Positions 24,936 to 33,856 are shown, numbered from the stretch's first letter. The stretch is DNA of 57,219 bases from Candidatus Neomarinimicrobiota bacterium (GCA_030743815.1 JASLRT010000091.1:1-57219); one strand, 5' to 3'. Numbers and translations are program-made. Notes: generated by a model not told the origin, from the letters alone.

Positions 24936-26164
24936 GTCTAGACGCACCCGCCGAAGATAACCACTTTCTCGCTCATTGCGTCATGGGAATTCCTTCTTCG
25001 GAGATGATGATTCCCTACCCCAGCATCCGTTCCCTTCTCGACTCGCAATTGAGAAGATATGGGGAGAGACGTTTCATCAGCTTTACCGATGAGAGTGGCA
25101 GTGCAGCAGAGCTGTCCTACAGTCAATTCTTCACCAGGGTCTGCCGGACGGCCAACTTCCTCGAGTCCGAGGGAGCCGATTTTGGACAGCATCTTCTAAT
25201 CCCGCTAGCGGACGATCTGGACATTCTTACCGAACTGTTCGCCACCTGGATGATCGGCGCTGTTGCCGTTCTGCCCTCAACATCAGACGCACCACATTCC
25301 GTTGCGCAAGAGTTTCCTGATGCCGACATGCTATTCCCGGAGCTGGGCAACTTGACTGACGCCATCGCCGGGCACAGCAAGGAGTATCAAATAGGAGTAA
25401 AATCAAAGTTGTCCGACGATAGCCTAATCTATCAAACAATCGATAAGAGCGGGACCAAACGGGGTGTCGTCTTTTCCCATTACAACCTTCTGGTGAACGC
25501 CATGGCCATCAGCAGTTCTCTCAATCTCCCGGATGATCAGGCTGTAGCATGTTGCCTCCCGCTTCGCGACATTTCGGCTCTGGCCGGCTGTATCATGTCC
25601 GCACTGTACGCCGGCTCTCCCCTGATACTCGGCAGTCACGAAGAAAGTGAGAACTTGCCGCGCGCGAGGTGGGACGAAGATGTTGTCTGCCTGTTTACTG
25701 ATGTTTGGAGATCAGAAAGTATTCTTGATGGGTGCCACAATCCTGACTATCTGATTTCGCCCCACACTGGCCTTAGCCCACGAAGAGTGAAGCAACACTA
25801 TGAACAAACTGGAATCCCCATTATCACTGGACTTTCATTGCCAGAGATCACCAGCTTCGGCACGCTTTTACCTCTTTCACGATCTCCGTCAGACCATTCG
25901 GGATGGTTTTCCCAGAAAGACCGGCTGCCTTTGGGTCTTCCGCTCCAGCCGGTAGAGATTACTGTTATGGATGACGATGGCAGCGAATTGCCGCCGGGAG
26001 AAGCGGGACAGCTCACCGTTAGAGGTCATAGCGTCATGAGGGGATACCTCAATGACGAAGCTTCTACTGATGAAGTGTTCAGATTCGGCTGGCTGAATAC
26101 GGAAGAGAGAGGCTTCTACGAACTTCAGCCGGATGGCAAGAGATTTTTCACTCTCATCTCCTGA
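24932..26164 (+). CDS. Divergent, shortened AMP-binding (acyl-CoA synthetase-like) protein
   Basis: The 410-aa product follows the acyl-adenylate-forming fold from YPSIRSLLDSQLRRYGERRF through RGHSVMRGYLNDE but stops where the C-terminal domain with the catalytic lysine should begin; family members are usually 500-550 aa. The ATP-binding motif, normally YTSGTTGxPKGV, is YQTIDKSGTKRGVVFSHYNLL here (from about residue 167), with the Ser/Thr/Gly loop lost. The YGxTE motif is also gone (TGLSLPEITSFG), as is the GD of the WxxTGD motif (WLNTEERG). It is therefore unlikely to make adenylates. The start is TTG 24932 (GGAAGAAAG upstream, TTGA overlap); ATG 24983 is an alternative. It could be a binding protein or a decaying gene. 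Confidence 0.7.
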   Translation: MSLDAPAEDNHFLAHCVMGIPSSEMMIPYPSIRSLLDSQLRRYGERRFISFTDESGSAAELSYSQFFTRVCRTANFLESEGADFGQHLLIPLADDLDILTELFATWMIGAVAVLPSTSDAPHSVAQEFPDADMLFPELGNLTDAIAGHSKEYQIGVKSKLSDDSLIYQTIDKSGTKRGVVFSHYNLLVNAMAISSSLNLPDDQAVACCLPLRDISALAGCIMSALYAGSPLILGSHEESENLPRARWDEDVVCLFTDVWRSESILDGCHNPDYLISPHTGLSPRRVKQHYEQTGIPIITGLSLPEITSFGTLLPLSRSPSDHSGWFSQKDRLPLGLPLQPVEITVMDDDGSELPPGEAGQLTVRGHSVMRGYLNDEASTDEVFRFGWLNTEERGFYELQPDGKRFFTLIS

Positions 26165-26173
26165 ATAGTTCCG

Positions 26174-27274
26174 CTAAGTCTCCACCGGCTGAGCCCGAAG
26201 ATGCGCAATGCGGTTTTCGATGGAGGGGTGGCTGTGGAACAGAAACTCCACCACTGGATGAGGCTCCCGGTCGGCCAAGTTCTGATCGGCTAATTTCTCC
26301 AGAGCCCTGGCCATCGCCGAGCTGTCTCGCCTCATTTCTACTGAAAACCGGTCCGCCTGCCTCTCATGGCGGCGACTGATGGAGTTCTGAACCGGCCCAC
26401 TTACAAAGCTGTAGATTCCGAACAGAAGTGTAAGCAGCGGCAGGGTCGCCAGTTGAGTGATGTTCTCGAATCCCAATCTCTCTATCCAGGCCGCATAAGC
26501 AACAGAGACGAGGTAGAGACCAACAAAGGTGAAGAGTGTGCCGATGGCCATCATCTTCCACAGATGTTTCATCTTGAAATGACCGAGTTCATGAGCGAGG
26601 ACGGCATCGATCTCATCGTGATCAAACTCTTCAAGCAGCGTATCACCCAAGATTACGCGCTTCGATCTTCCTATCCCCGTAAAGGCGGCATTGGCTTTTT
26701 TCGTTGTCTTGCTCATGTCGAATTGGAAGATACCTTCCACTTTCATTCCTGCGTCTCCACATCTCTTCCTTATCGTGGCAGCGACTGTTTCATCATCAAT
26801 TGGTTTAAACTTGTAAAAAAGAGGAAAGATCAACGTAGGTGCAAGTCTTCCCAGCACTACCGAAACCAGGAACATGAAAACGCCTACATACAGCCACCAG
26901 ATTTCGGGAAACGTTCTGAGAAGATAGTAGAAGACGAGGAGAAGGGGAACGCCGATGACCAGTCCGACGCCGAACGCCTTGAACTTTTCCCAGAAATAGG
27001 AACGAAGCGTATGATTGGACAGCCCGTATTTGTGCTCAAGGATGTAGCCGCCATAAAAGGAGAGAGGAAAGAACAGTATCGTCTCGACGATGCCTATGAT
27101 TGCGCCAAAAGCGAGAAGGGCAAGATAAGGTGAAGATGTAACGAAAGACACCATCACTTCCGCCCAACTCGAAAATCCAAGTAGAACGATTGCCAACATA
27201 AAGAGCCATCCAGACAGAGTTCCCCCCAGATTGAGAGCTAGCTTAATATTGTTGTAACGTTTTGCCTTGTCCAT
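26174..27274 (-). CDS. M48 family membrane metalloprotease (Ste24-like)
   Basis: The 366-aa product has several membrane helices on both sides of a zinc site HELGH (228-232), with the third ligand probably in the later RRHERQADRFSVEM segment. That layout and the motif AAFTGIGRSKRVILGDTLLE match the Ste24/CAAX protease 1-like subgroup, which in bacteria cleaves membrane or misfolded proteins. Prenylated substrates are not expected. It is convergent with the AMP-binding homologue, with only 9 bp between the stops, and is preceded by a repeat-bearing spacer. Confidence 0.88.
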   Translation of the reverse strand: MDKAKRYNNIKLALNLGGTLSGWLFMLAIVLLGFSSWAEVMVSFVTSSPYLALLAFGAIIGIVETILFFPLSFYGGYILEHKYGLSNHTLRSYFWEKFKAFGVGLVIGVPLLLVFYYLLRTFPEIWWLYVGVFMFLVSVVLGRLAPTLIFPLFYKFKPIDDETVAATIRKRCGDAGMKVEGIFQFDMSKTTKKANAAFTGIGRSKRVILGDTLLEEFDHDEIDAVLAHELGHFKMKHLWKMMAIGTLFTFVGLYLVSVAYAAWIERLGFENITQLATLPLLTLLFGIYSFVSGPVQNSISRRHERQADRFSVEMRRDSSAMARALEKLADQNLADREPHPVVEFLFHSHPSIENRIAHLRAQPVET

Positions 27275-27278
27275 GGCG

Positions 27279-27396
27279 TACTGGTTACTGGTTATTCGTT
27301 CGCTTCACTTCCATTTACATTTCATTACGATTGATAAACTCAATCCGAGATCCGCACCCCGCATTCCAAATTCCACAATCCGCACTCCATTCCTCT
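27279..27396. repeat. Degenerate short-repeat spacer
   Basis: The 127-bp spacer upstream of the M48 gene holds a 7-bp tandem, TACTGGT TACTGGT TATTCGT (27279-27299). Next to it is a tract of related units, AATCCGAGATCCGCACCCC, GCATTCCAAATTCC and AATCCGCACTCC (27341-27394). Both are of the low-complexity intergenic type seen elsewhere in this window. No gene is visible. Confidence 0.6.
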
Positions 27397-27401
27397 GCCT
27401 G

Positions 27402-27866
27402 CTAAGTAAGGTCAACCTCTGACCACTTCAGCCGTTCATCACCGGAAAGGAGCATGTCATTCAAAGCTGAAATCGCTTCCTTCTGCTTGCTCCACGTTAA
27501 CAGTTCCAGCGCGGACTCTAAGCTGACCCACCGGTATTCCGCGTGTTCCGCTGACAGCACTACCTTCTCCGAATAGACTTCAACGCCGAAAACGGGCACC
27601 AGATGCATGCGATCCTTGTAGCTTTGGTAGAAGGAGCTGACATGATCCACTATGAACAGTTTTGCCGGCTCCAATCCCGTCTCTTCTATTAACTCCCGCA
27701 TGACGGTTTGAACCGCCGTCTCGCCGCCTTCAATCTGACCCGCCACTCCCTGCCAGAGATGTCCGTAGATCTTCGCCTTATGCCTTTTCAACAACAGGTA
27801 TTTCAAATCGCTTCCATCCTGGCGGTAGACATAACTGTCCACATGAGTCACCACAACTTCGGTCAC
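27402..27866 (-). CDS. Nudix hydrolase
   Basis: The 154-aa product carries a perfect Nudix box, G(X5)E(X7)REUXEEXGU, at residues 43-65 (GQIEGGET to RELIEETGL). The flanking YLLLKRHKAKIYGHLWQGVAG and EHAEYRWVSLESALELL segments resemble dihydroneopterin triphosphate or dATP pyrophosphatases of the NudB type, although exact substrate is not determinable. The GTG start has GGAGGTG upstream and overlaps the tgt stop (GTGA), so it is coupled to tgt. Confidence 0.88.
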   Translation of the reverse strand: MTEVVVTHVDSYVYRQDGSDLKYLLLKRHKAKIYGHLWQGVAGQIEGGETAVQTVMRELIEETGLEPAKLFIVDHVSSFYQSYKDRMHLVPVFGVEVYSEKVVLSAEHAEYRWVSLESALELLTWSKQKEAISALNDMLLSGDERLKWSEVDLT

Positions 27867-28990
27867 GATTCACCTCCATATTCTTTCATAAAATCACGGC
27901 TCCAGACATCGAATGTGTCGGCCCGAATCTCCGCTCGGATTCTCTCCATGAGCGACAGATAGAATGTAACATTGTGCAGTGTTGCCATGCGGAGTCCCAG
28001 CATTTCGTTGAGATTGAACAGGTGGCGAAGATAAGCACGGCTGAAAGTGTGACAGGCATAGCAGGTACACGATTCATCCATCGGAGCGAAATCTTCCTTG
28101 AACTTCTGGTTGCGAAGATTGATGCACCCGCCCCAAGTGAAGATCTGTCCGTTCCTGGCGTTCCGCGTAGGGATTACGCAATCGAACATATCCATTCCGT
28201 TCGCCACCGCCCGCACCAGGTCGTCCGGCTTGCCGACGCCCATCAGATATCGCGCCCTGTCTCCAGGGAGCAGTCCATCTATCACGGCAAGAGTGTCGAA
28301 CATGGTTTCCTTCTCCTCTCCCACAGCCAGTCCGCCTACCGCCACCCCCGACTTCGCGAGAGGAATCAGCTCGTCCGCGCTACGTTTGCGAAGGCTTTCG
28401 TCCACGCTTCCCTGAATGATGGGAAAGAAGTGGCGCGTCTCAGGATTGAAGCGTTCATCTTCGTGCAGGTATATGGCGCACTGTTTAGCCCAGCGGGATG
28501 TCCTCTCCACCGCCTTTTCCACCTCACTCACTGGAGCATCGCCGGGAGGACATTCGTCAAGTGCCATCATGATATCGCTGCCGAGAATCAATTGGATTTC
28601 CATGGCGCGCTCGGGCGTCATTTCGTGCTCGCTGCCGTCCAGTCCCGAAGTGAAGACTACTCCCTCTTGAGAGATTCTCCTCAGCTTCGCAAGAGAGAAC
28701 ACCTGAAAGCCGCCGCTGTCGGTCAGGATCAGCCCGTCCCACGCCATGAAATCGTGGAGTCCGCCGGCGGCTCTGATGACCTCCAGTCCCGGTCTGAGAT
28801 AGAGGTGATAAGTGTTGCCGAGGATAATGGACGCACCGGCTGTCTTGAGTTCAGCGGGAGAGAGGGTTTTTACGGCGCCGTAAGTCCCGATGGGCATGAA
28901 GACAGGGGTCTCGATCTTACCGCGTCTGGTGGTCAGAATACCCGTGCGGGCGGAAGTTGACTTATCGGAAATCTCTACGGAGAAACTCAT
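27863..28990 (-). CDS. tgt: tRNA-guanine transglycosylase
   Basis: The 375-aa product exchanges guanine-34 for a queuine precursor in tRNAs for Asp, Asn, His and Tyr. The tRNA-Asn (GTT) at 10736-10808 is a substrate type. Catalytic Asp residues are in ILTDSGGFQVFSL and DMFDCVIPTRNARNG. The structural zinc is held by CTCYACHTFSRAYLRHLF. The length is normal. It follows radA by 45 bp and is coupled to the Nudix gene downstream. No other queuosine genes (queA, queG) are in the window. Confidence 0.95.
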   Translation of the reverse strand: MSFSVEISDKSTSARTGILTTRRGKIETPVFMPIGTYGAVKTLSPAELKTAGASIILGNTYHLYLRPGLEVIRAAGGLHDFMAWDGLILTDSGGFQVFSLAKLRRISQEGVVFTSGLDGSEHEMTPERAMEIQLILGSDIMMALDECPPGDAPVSEVEKAVERTSRWAKQCAIYLHEDERFNPETRHFFPIIQGSVDESLRKRSADELIPLAKSGVAVGGLAVGEEKETMFDTLAVIDGLLPGDRARYLMGVGKPDDLVRAVANGMDMFDCVIPTRNARNGQIFTWGGCINLRNQKFKEDFAPMDESCTCYACHTFSRAYLRHLFNLNEMLGLRMATLHNVTFYLSLMERIRAEIRADTFDVWSRDFMKEYGGES

Positions 28991-29035
28991 GACACAGCGG
29001 CAGGAATGGAGAGGACGATGCCTGACTGCAGGAAC

Positions 29036-30391
29036 TCACCTGAACAGATGAGCGAAAGCCTCCTCCACAGACCGTACACCGCGAACACTAAGCTTGGCGG
29101 CGCCCTTGCCGCTCTTGGGCACACTCGACTTTGGCGCGATGACGGTCTTGAAACCTAACTGCCTCGCTTCCTGAATTCGCTTGTCGAGATGGGAGATCGA
29201 CCGCAGTTCACCGGCCAGGCCTATCTCTCCGATGAGTACCCCGTCGGCCGGGAGTGGTTCATCCTTCAGGCTGGAGGCGACGGCGGCGATGACTGCCAGA
29301 TCGGCGGCCGGCTCATCGATACGCATCCCTCCCACACAGTTGACAAACACGTCTTTTGTCCCCACGAGAAAGCCAAGACGCTTTTCCAATACAGCCAGCA
29401 ACATCGAAAGCCGCCGGATGTCGAAGCCGGTCACATTTCGCTGCGGCGTGCCAAAGTTAGCATTGGAAACCAACGCCTGCACCTCAACCAGAATCGGACG
29501 GCTCCCTTCCATGGTCGGAAATACGGCGGATCCCGTAATACCTTCTTTCCTCTCGGAAAGAAAGAGTTGCGACGGATTCTTTACTTCCAAGAGACCCTCC
29601 GATGACATTTCGAAGACACCCACTTCGTTGGTAGGACCGAACCGGTTCTTCACCGCCCTCAAAATCCTGTAGTCGTGGCGAGAGTCGCCCTCCAGGTAGA
29701 GGACGGTATCGGCCATGTGCTCCAGCATCCGCGGACCGGCGATGATCCCCTCTTTCGTCACGTGTCCGATGACGATGGCGGCGACACCGCTGGACTTACA
29801 CAGCTCCAGCACCTTCTGCCCGCATTCACGCACTTGTCCGATGGCACCCGGCAGACTTTCGCTCCCTTCAGCATAGATCGTCTGGATTGAGTCAATGACG
29901 AGGAATTTCGCCTTAAGCAGGAATAGTTGATCCCGCATCACCTCCCACCTGTTCTCCCCCGTGAGAGAGAGGTTCGCCGAGCCGATCTCCAGCCGCCTTG
30001 CACGAAGCGCGATCTGCTCCTCGCTTTCTTCCGCCGAAACATAGAGGACAGGCGCGCCGAGGGAGGCGACCGCCTGAAGCGCGAGGGTCGATTTTCCGAT
30101 GCCGGGCGTTCCCCCCAGGAGGATCATGGAGCCGGAGAGGAAGCCGCCGCCCAACACTCGGTCCAACTCGGGAATGCCTGACAGCGTTCTTCCCGCTTCG
30201 TCAAAGATGATATCAGTCAGAGCGGTGAATTCCCTCGCCTCACGTGTCTGCCTTGTCCTTCCGTCCTTGGGAACGGTATACTCTTTCAGCGTTCCCCATT
30301 CGTTACAGGCGGGACACTTGCCATGCCACTTGGGGAAGTCTTCCCCACATTCGGAGCATAAGAAAACGGTTTTTGTTGAAGGTTTAGCCAT
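29036..30391 (-). CDS. radA: DNA repair protein RadA
   Basis: The 451-aa product is a RecA-like helicase acting in branch migration during recombinational repair. An N-terminal C4 zinc finger (CSECGEDFPKWHGKCPAC), the Walker A box GGTPGIGKST, the RadA-specific KNRFGPTNEVGVFEM motif and the Lon-like C-terminal domain (PLPADGVLIGEIGLAGELR) are all present. The usual length is about 450 aa. ATG start at 30391. A 261-bp repeat-rich spacer lies upstream, and tgt follows. Confidence 0.96.
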   Translation of the reverse strand: MAKPSTKTVFLCSECGEDFPKWHGKCPACNEWGTLKEYTVPKDGRTRQTREAREFTALTDIIFDEAGRTLSGIPELDRVLGGGFLSGSMILLGGTPGIGKSTLALQAVASLGAPVLYVSAEESEEQIALRARRLEIGSANLSLTGENRWEVMRDQLFLLKAKFLVIDSIQTIYAEGSESLPGAIGQVRECGQKVLELCKSSGVAAIVIGHVTKEGIIAGPRMLEHMADTVLYLEGDSRHDYRILRAVKNRFGPTNEVGVFEMSSEGLLEVKNPSQLFLSERKEGITGSAVFPTMEGSRPILVEVQALVSNANFGTPQRNVTGFDIRRLSMLLAVLEKRLGFLVGTKDVFVNCVGGMRIDEPAADLAVIAAVASSLKDEPLPADGVLIGEIGLAGELRSISHLDKRIQEARQLGFKTVIAPKSSVPKSGKGAAKLSVRGVRSVEEAFAHLFR

Positions 30392-30458
30392 AACGACAGG
30401 AATTGAAGTTGACGATGGAGTTCAGGAAAATCAAGGGAATTTCACTGAGTCTGAGAGT

Positions 30459-30482
30459 AAGGTTAAGGCGAAGGCTGAGGTC
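30459..30482. repeat. Hexanucleotide tandem repeat
   Basis: Four degenerate 6-bp units, AAGGTT AAGGCG AAGGCT GAGGTC, in the spacer between the 1042-aa gene and radA. Simple intergenic expansion is the likely origin; no coding role. Confidence 0.6.
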
Positions 30483-30506
30483 CCCGCCCACCCTCATTCT
30501 TCGCCA

Positions 30507-30567
30507 GCCTGCACCACTCTGTGAGTGGCTGGTAGGGGAGCAGGCGGGTGCTCCTCGCGATGACAGG
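30507..30567. repeat. Nested hairpin next to a TGTCATCGCGAGGAG element
   Basis: GCCTGC (30507-30512) pairs with GCAGGC (30540-30545), and inside it CCACTC (30514-30519) pairs with GAGTGG (30523-30528) around a 3-nt loop. Directly alongside, the minus strand reads CCTGTCATCGCGAGGAG (30551-30567), very close to the TGTCATTGCGAGGAG element dispersed in many bacterial genomes. The pair looks like one decayed copy of a dispersed palindromic repeat. Confidence 0.6.
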
Positions 30568-30620
30568 ATTAGTTTTTAGTGTGCCTCCAGAAATGTTCTG
30601 AACGGGATGGCAGATGTTGG

Positions 30621-30654
30621 AGCCCCGAACTCTTTTCGTGGAAAAGAGCAGGCT
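30621..30654 (-). terminator. Hairpin over the stop codon of the 1042-aa gene
   Basis: CTCTTTTC (30630-30637) and GAAAAGAG (30641-30648) form a perfect 8-bp stem with a 3-nt loop. AGCC and GGCT (30621-30624 and 30651-30654) extend it with mismatches, and the outer arm overlaps the stop codon at 30653. No T-run follows on the minus strand, so termination strength is uncertain; it may mainly protect the 3' end. Confidence 0.5.
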
Positions 30655-33600
30655 AGAAATCAGTCCCCAAGGACAGATAGTACTGTGGCCTTGACGAACC
30701 TCGAGGCGTGTAGTCCCACGCTGTATCCAGACGCAAAATCGTATAACCTATATTCAGCCGGATACCCGTCCCATAGCCCATAATGAAATCGTCAAACTTC
30801 TTTACGCCCGTTATAGGATCTGTTTTCGTGAACTGGAATTTGTCATCCCAGGAAGCACCGGCATCTACGAACAGTACACCTTGAATATTGCCAAAGATTA
30901 TCCTAAAGGGAAAGCCCAGCGCCATGTAGTTGACGAACGGAAAGCGGAATTCAAAATTGGTGATAAAGACTTTTGAACCGTACTTCTCGATCAGGCGGGC
31001 ACCCCTAACGGGAAGCACAAAAATGGAAAAATAGATATCCTTAAGATAATCCTCTCCCTCGCTGTTGAAGATATCGGAGCCATCTCTGTTGAACCTGTCT
31101 TCATCTTTAACTCCGTCAGTTTCACCGCGGCCTAATATCCAGTTTTCTGTCCCTCCGAGAAAAAACTTCTGCGGGTTGCTTCCAAAACTGTAACCACTCA
31201 TGAATCGTAGTGCAAAGCTGTATAGTTGAGACAGGCGGAAGTAGCGGCGTCCGTCATAGAGGATCGTTTTGAAATCGAGTTTATTCCCAAGGACAGGCAA
31301 ACTCTGTAAGAATTGAAGTTTCATGCGCCATCCGTCAGCGGGACCTGTATAGCCCCATGCGCTGTTATCAAATACCCACCCACCGTGATAGGTAAGAAGG
31401 TTAAGACTCTCATCCGCCGCGACGACGTAATCATTGTAGTTCACCAGCTGGAACTGCTTCAGATTGACGAAATTGTTCGTGACGCCAAACTCGGCGCGTT
31501 GAAACTTATTGAACGGTCGAGACATGGAGAAATCGAGATTATAGTAGCGTAGTCTGACATAGTTCCACTGGGGACCCCAGAAATTTGCCGTATGGAAAAG
31601 GGAGAATGAGAAATCTGTCCGATGCTTCAGATAATCGTACTGGATGAAGTAATCACTGTTTTCGAGGTTGACCACAAGTTCAGTACCGAGAAATATGCGG
31701 TGATCACCGAGAATATCACTGAATGCGAAAATAGTCGTACCGATGTAACCGAAAACGTTGCTGTACATAGCCTGACCGTTTACCAGATCGAGAGAAAACC
31801 GCGTCTTATAGGGGTGAATCATGTGACTTCCATCGGAATTCTTAAATTCACCTACAGCCAACGGCTTCTCAACCGTATCAGTCGTATCAACAATTCCCGT
31901 ATTATGGTGGCTGTATTCAGGGGCAAAGATATATCTGGAAAAGGCGCTTTTATCATACTCAGATTCCGGAATTACCGGTTTTTCATCAACAACGGCTACA
32001 GTTTCCTCAAACTCATCATCGCCAGTCAACACAAAATTTGAGGGTGAAACTTCTCTTGTTGCCAAATCAAGAGGATTGCTGACAGAATAGATATCCCAGC
32101 CGACATCGGAATATCCTGAGAAAATCAGCTCCTGATCATCCCGCGACCAACTTAGTTGGAAGACCCCTGTCAGTACATTGCTGACTGCTCTCGATTTTCC
32201 ACTGTCCATATCGAGTATATACAGGTTCCAGACGCCTAACTGGTCAGAGGTATAGGCGAGAGAATTTGACGTGTGCGACCAGACCGGGAAATCCTCCTGG
32301 TAAGGAGTATCTGTAATACGGGTAATGTCGCCCGTTGCGATCTCCAATGTATAGATATCCGTCTGCCGGTAGTCATGCTTCCACATCTTGAAGTTGTCCC
32401 CGGTTTCAAGTATGCTGCCCCGGTCGGAGACGAATGCGAGAGACTTTCCATCGGGGGACCACGAAGGTTCAGAATCGGAAAAGATATCAGCCGTCAATGC
32501 AACCAACTCCTTATCATCGAGATCATAAAGATAGATGTCACTGGCACTACCTTTGTTTCCTACAAAAGCGATACTTTTCCCGTTCGGGCTCCACGCCGCT
32601 GTGAAGATACCGTCAAAATCTAGCATCACCTTTTCCTGCTCACCTGATTCAACATTCACCATGAAGAGGGCATCACGCTCCCCGGCTTTGGCCGCCAGGA
32701 CGATCTGCTTCCCGTCGGGGGACCACGAGATTCCCGGTTGAAGAAGTTTGAGCTCCTCAAAATCCGGCGTCCTGTTACCTTTGATGAGCTTCTTGATCGT
32801 CTTCCCGTCGCTTGCCGAGATCAGATATATGTCAGAATAACCGCGTTGATCGCTGATCAGGGCAATCTTGCTCCCGTCGGGAGAGATGGCCGGCGAAATA
32901 TTGAAATAATTTTTCAGCTCTTCATGATCCGTTATGCGATGGGCAAAATCTTCTATCTCATCACGACCAGCCACATCCGGCCAGTACTCTCTCTTCAACC
33001 ACTTCTGCCACTGCTTGGACATGTCCTTAAAATCGAGTCCAAGCGATTTCTGAAAAGCTTTGGTCACATCCTGCTGTCTCTTTGCCTGAGTAAAGATTTC
33101 TCCCACCTTTTCCCAACCGTATTTATCGACGATGAATCTCCACACAGCCTGACCACCCTTGTAGGCCATGTAGTAATTGAGTTCCCTGATGTCCGGAATT
33201 CTGTCATGGACGGCCACATCGCGCATGACCATGTCGGCTTGTGTATCCCACTTCATGGAGAGGTACTCTGCCAACCCCTCGTTCATCCAGAGCGGGATGG
33301 TGACCTGAACCCTGTTTTGCACCATGCTCTGCGCCGACCCGCCATAAATCATATCGTTGATCATCGCATGCACCAGTTCATGGTGGATAACGTGGCGAAA
33401 CTGTTCATAGGAACCTTCGAAGGGGATAACAACCCTGTTCTTGAAGAGTTCTGTCACACCGCCAACTCCTTCGGGCATATACTCGTAGGTTACGTTGGTT
33501 TGCTGGAAATCGTTATGTGAATTGTAAATGATGATCGAAACGCGCTTTCTCAAGTCCCAGCTCAGATGCCGGGAAATCTGTCTGTAGGCGTCTTCCGCTG

Positions 33601-33781
33601 CATCAGAGGTGAACTCAGCCAACGGCAGTCCATCGCTGTAAAAGTAAATATCAAAATGCGGTGACTGAAGGAATTCCCAGTCAAAATCGCGATACTGAAC
33701 TTTGTTCTTGCCGAACTGGCCATTGCCAGAATCCGGAAAAACCAACAAAACAAGTGTTAATATGTAAACTAAGCGTCTCAC
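30653..33781 (-). CDS. Peptidase MA-like / PD40 propeller / surface-antigen barrel fusion
   Basis: The 1042-aa product has a signal peptide (about residues 1-21). A gluzincin domain of the peptidase MA type follows, with HELVH (134-138) and Glu168 in WMNEGLAEY. Residues roughly 285-590 hold at least six TolB-like PD40 repeats (for example ISPDGSKIALISDQRGYSDIY, WSPDGKSLAFVSDRG). The last 400 residues are strand-rich with a C-terminal BamA/surface-antigen look (FEFRFPFVNYMALGFPFRII, YGTGIRLNIGYTILRLD). It should sit in the outer membrane with the enzyme and propeller outside or in the periplasm. Similar composites are often labelled Tol biopolymer proteins. A consensus promoter (33848-33876) precedes it. 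Activity is predicted, not shown. Confidence 0.83.
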   Translation of the reverse strand: MRRLVYILTLVLLVFPDSGNGQFGKNKVQYRDFDWEFLQSPHFDIYFYSDGLPLAEFTSDAAEDAYRQISRHLSWDLRKRVSIIIYNSHNDFQQTNVTYEYMPEGVGGVTELFKNRVVIPFEGSYEQFRHVIHHELVHAMINDMIYGGSAQSMVQNRVQVTIPLWMNEGLAEYLSMKWDTQADMVMRDVAVHDRIPDIRELNYYMAYKGGQAVWRFIVDKYGWEKVGEIFTQAKRQQDVTKAFQKSLGLDFKDMSKQWQKWLKREYWPDVAGRDEIEDFAHRITDHEELKNYFNISPAISPDGSKIALISDQRGYSDIYLISASDGKTIKKLIKGNRTPDFEELKLLQPGISWSPDGKQIVLAAKAGERDALFMVNVESGEQEKVMLDFDGIFTAAWSPNGKSIAFVGNKGSASDIYLYDLDDKELVALTADIFSDSEPSWSPDGKSLAFVSDRGSILETGDNFKMWKHDYRQTDIYTLEIATGDITRITDTPYQEDFPVWSHTSNSLAYTSDQLGVWNLYILDMDSGKSRAVSNVLTGVFQLSWSRDDQELIFSGYSDVGWDIYSVSNPLDLATREVSPSNFVLTGDDEFEETVAVVDEKPVIPESEYDKSAFSRYIFAPEYSHHNTGIVDTTDTVEKPLAVGEFKNSDGSHMIHPYKTRFSLDLVNGQAMYSNVFGYIGTTIFAFSDILGDHRIFLGTELVVNLENSDYFIQYDYLKHRTDFSFSLFHTANFWGPQWNYVRLRYYNLDFSMSRPFNKFQRAEFGVTNNFVNLKQFQLVNYNDYVVAADESLNLLTYHGGWVFDNSAWGYTGPADGWRMKLQFLQSLPVLGNKLDFKTILYDGRRYFRLSQLYSFALRFMSGYSFGSNPQKFFLGGTENWILGRGETDGVKDEDRFNRDGSDIFNSEGEDYLKDIYFSIFVLPVRGARLIEKYGSKVFITNFEFRFPFVNYMALGFPFRIIFGNIQGVLFVDAGASWDDKFQFTKTDPITGVKKFDDFIMGYGTGIRLNIGYTILRLDTAWDYTPRGSSRPQYYLSLGTDF

Positions 33782-33797
33782 GATACTTCTACTACTT

Positions 33798-33856
33798 GAC
33801 TAAAATAGTCTGGTTCCATGTAATGCTGCACCTGTCGAACCAGCGACAAAATAGTC
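33798..33856. promoter_or_regulatory. Pair of GAC-AAAA-TAGTC near-palindromes
   Basis: GACTAAAATAGTC (33798-33810) is a perfect palindrome around AAA, and GACAAAATAGTC (33845-33856) is a close copy 46-47 bp away. The second spans the -10 box of the promoter of the 1042-aa gene and the first lies in its leader. This spacing and placement suit a repressor, but no regulator is known. Confidence 0.4.

Noticed and set aside
26366-27133. 255-aa plus-strand open frame
   Set aside because: Antisense to the M48 protease gene; Lys, Arg and Glu rich with no recognisable domain.
27974-28960. 328-aa plus-strand open frame
   Set aside because: Antisense to tgt, which is complete with all motifs.
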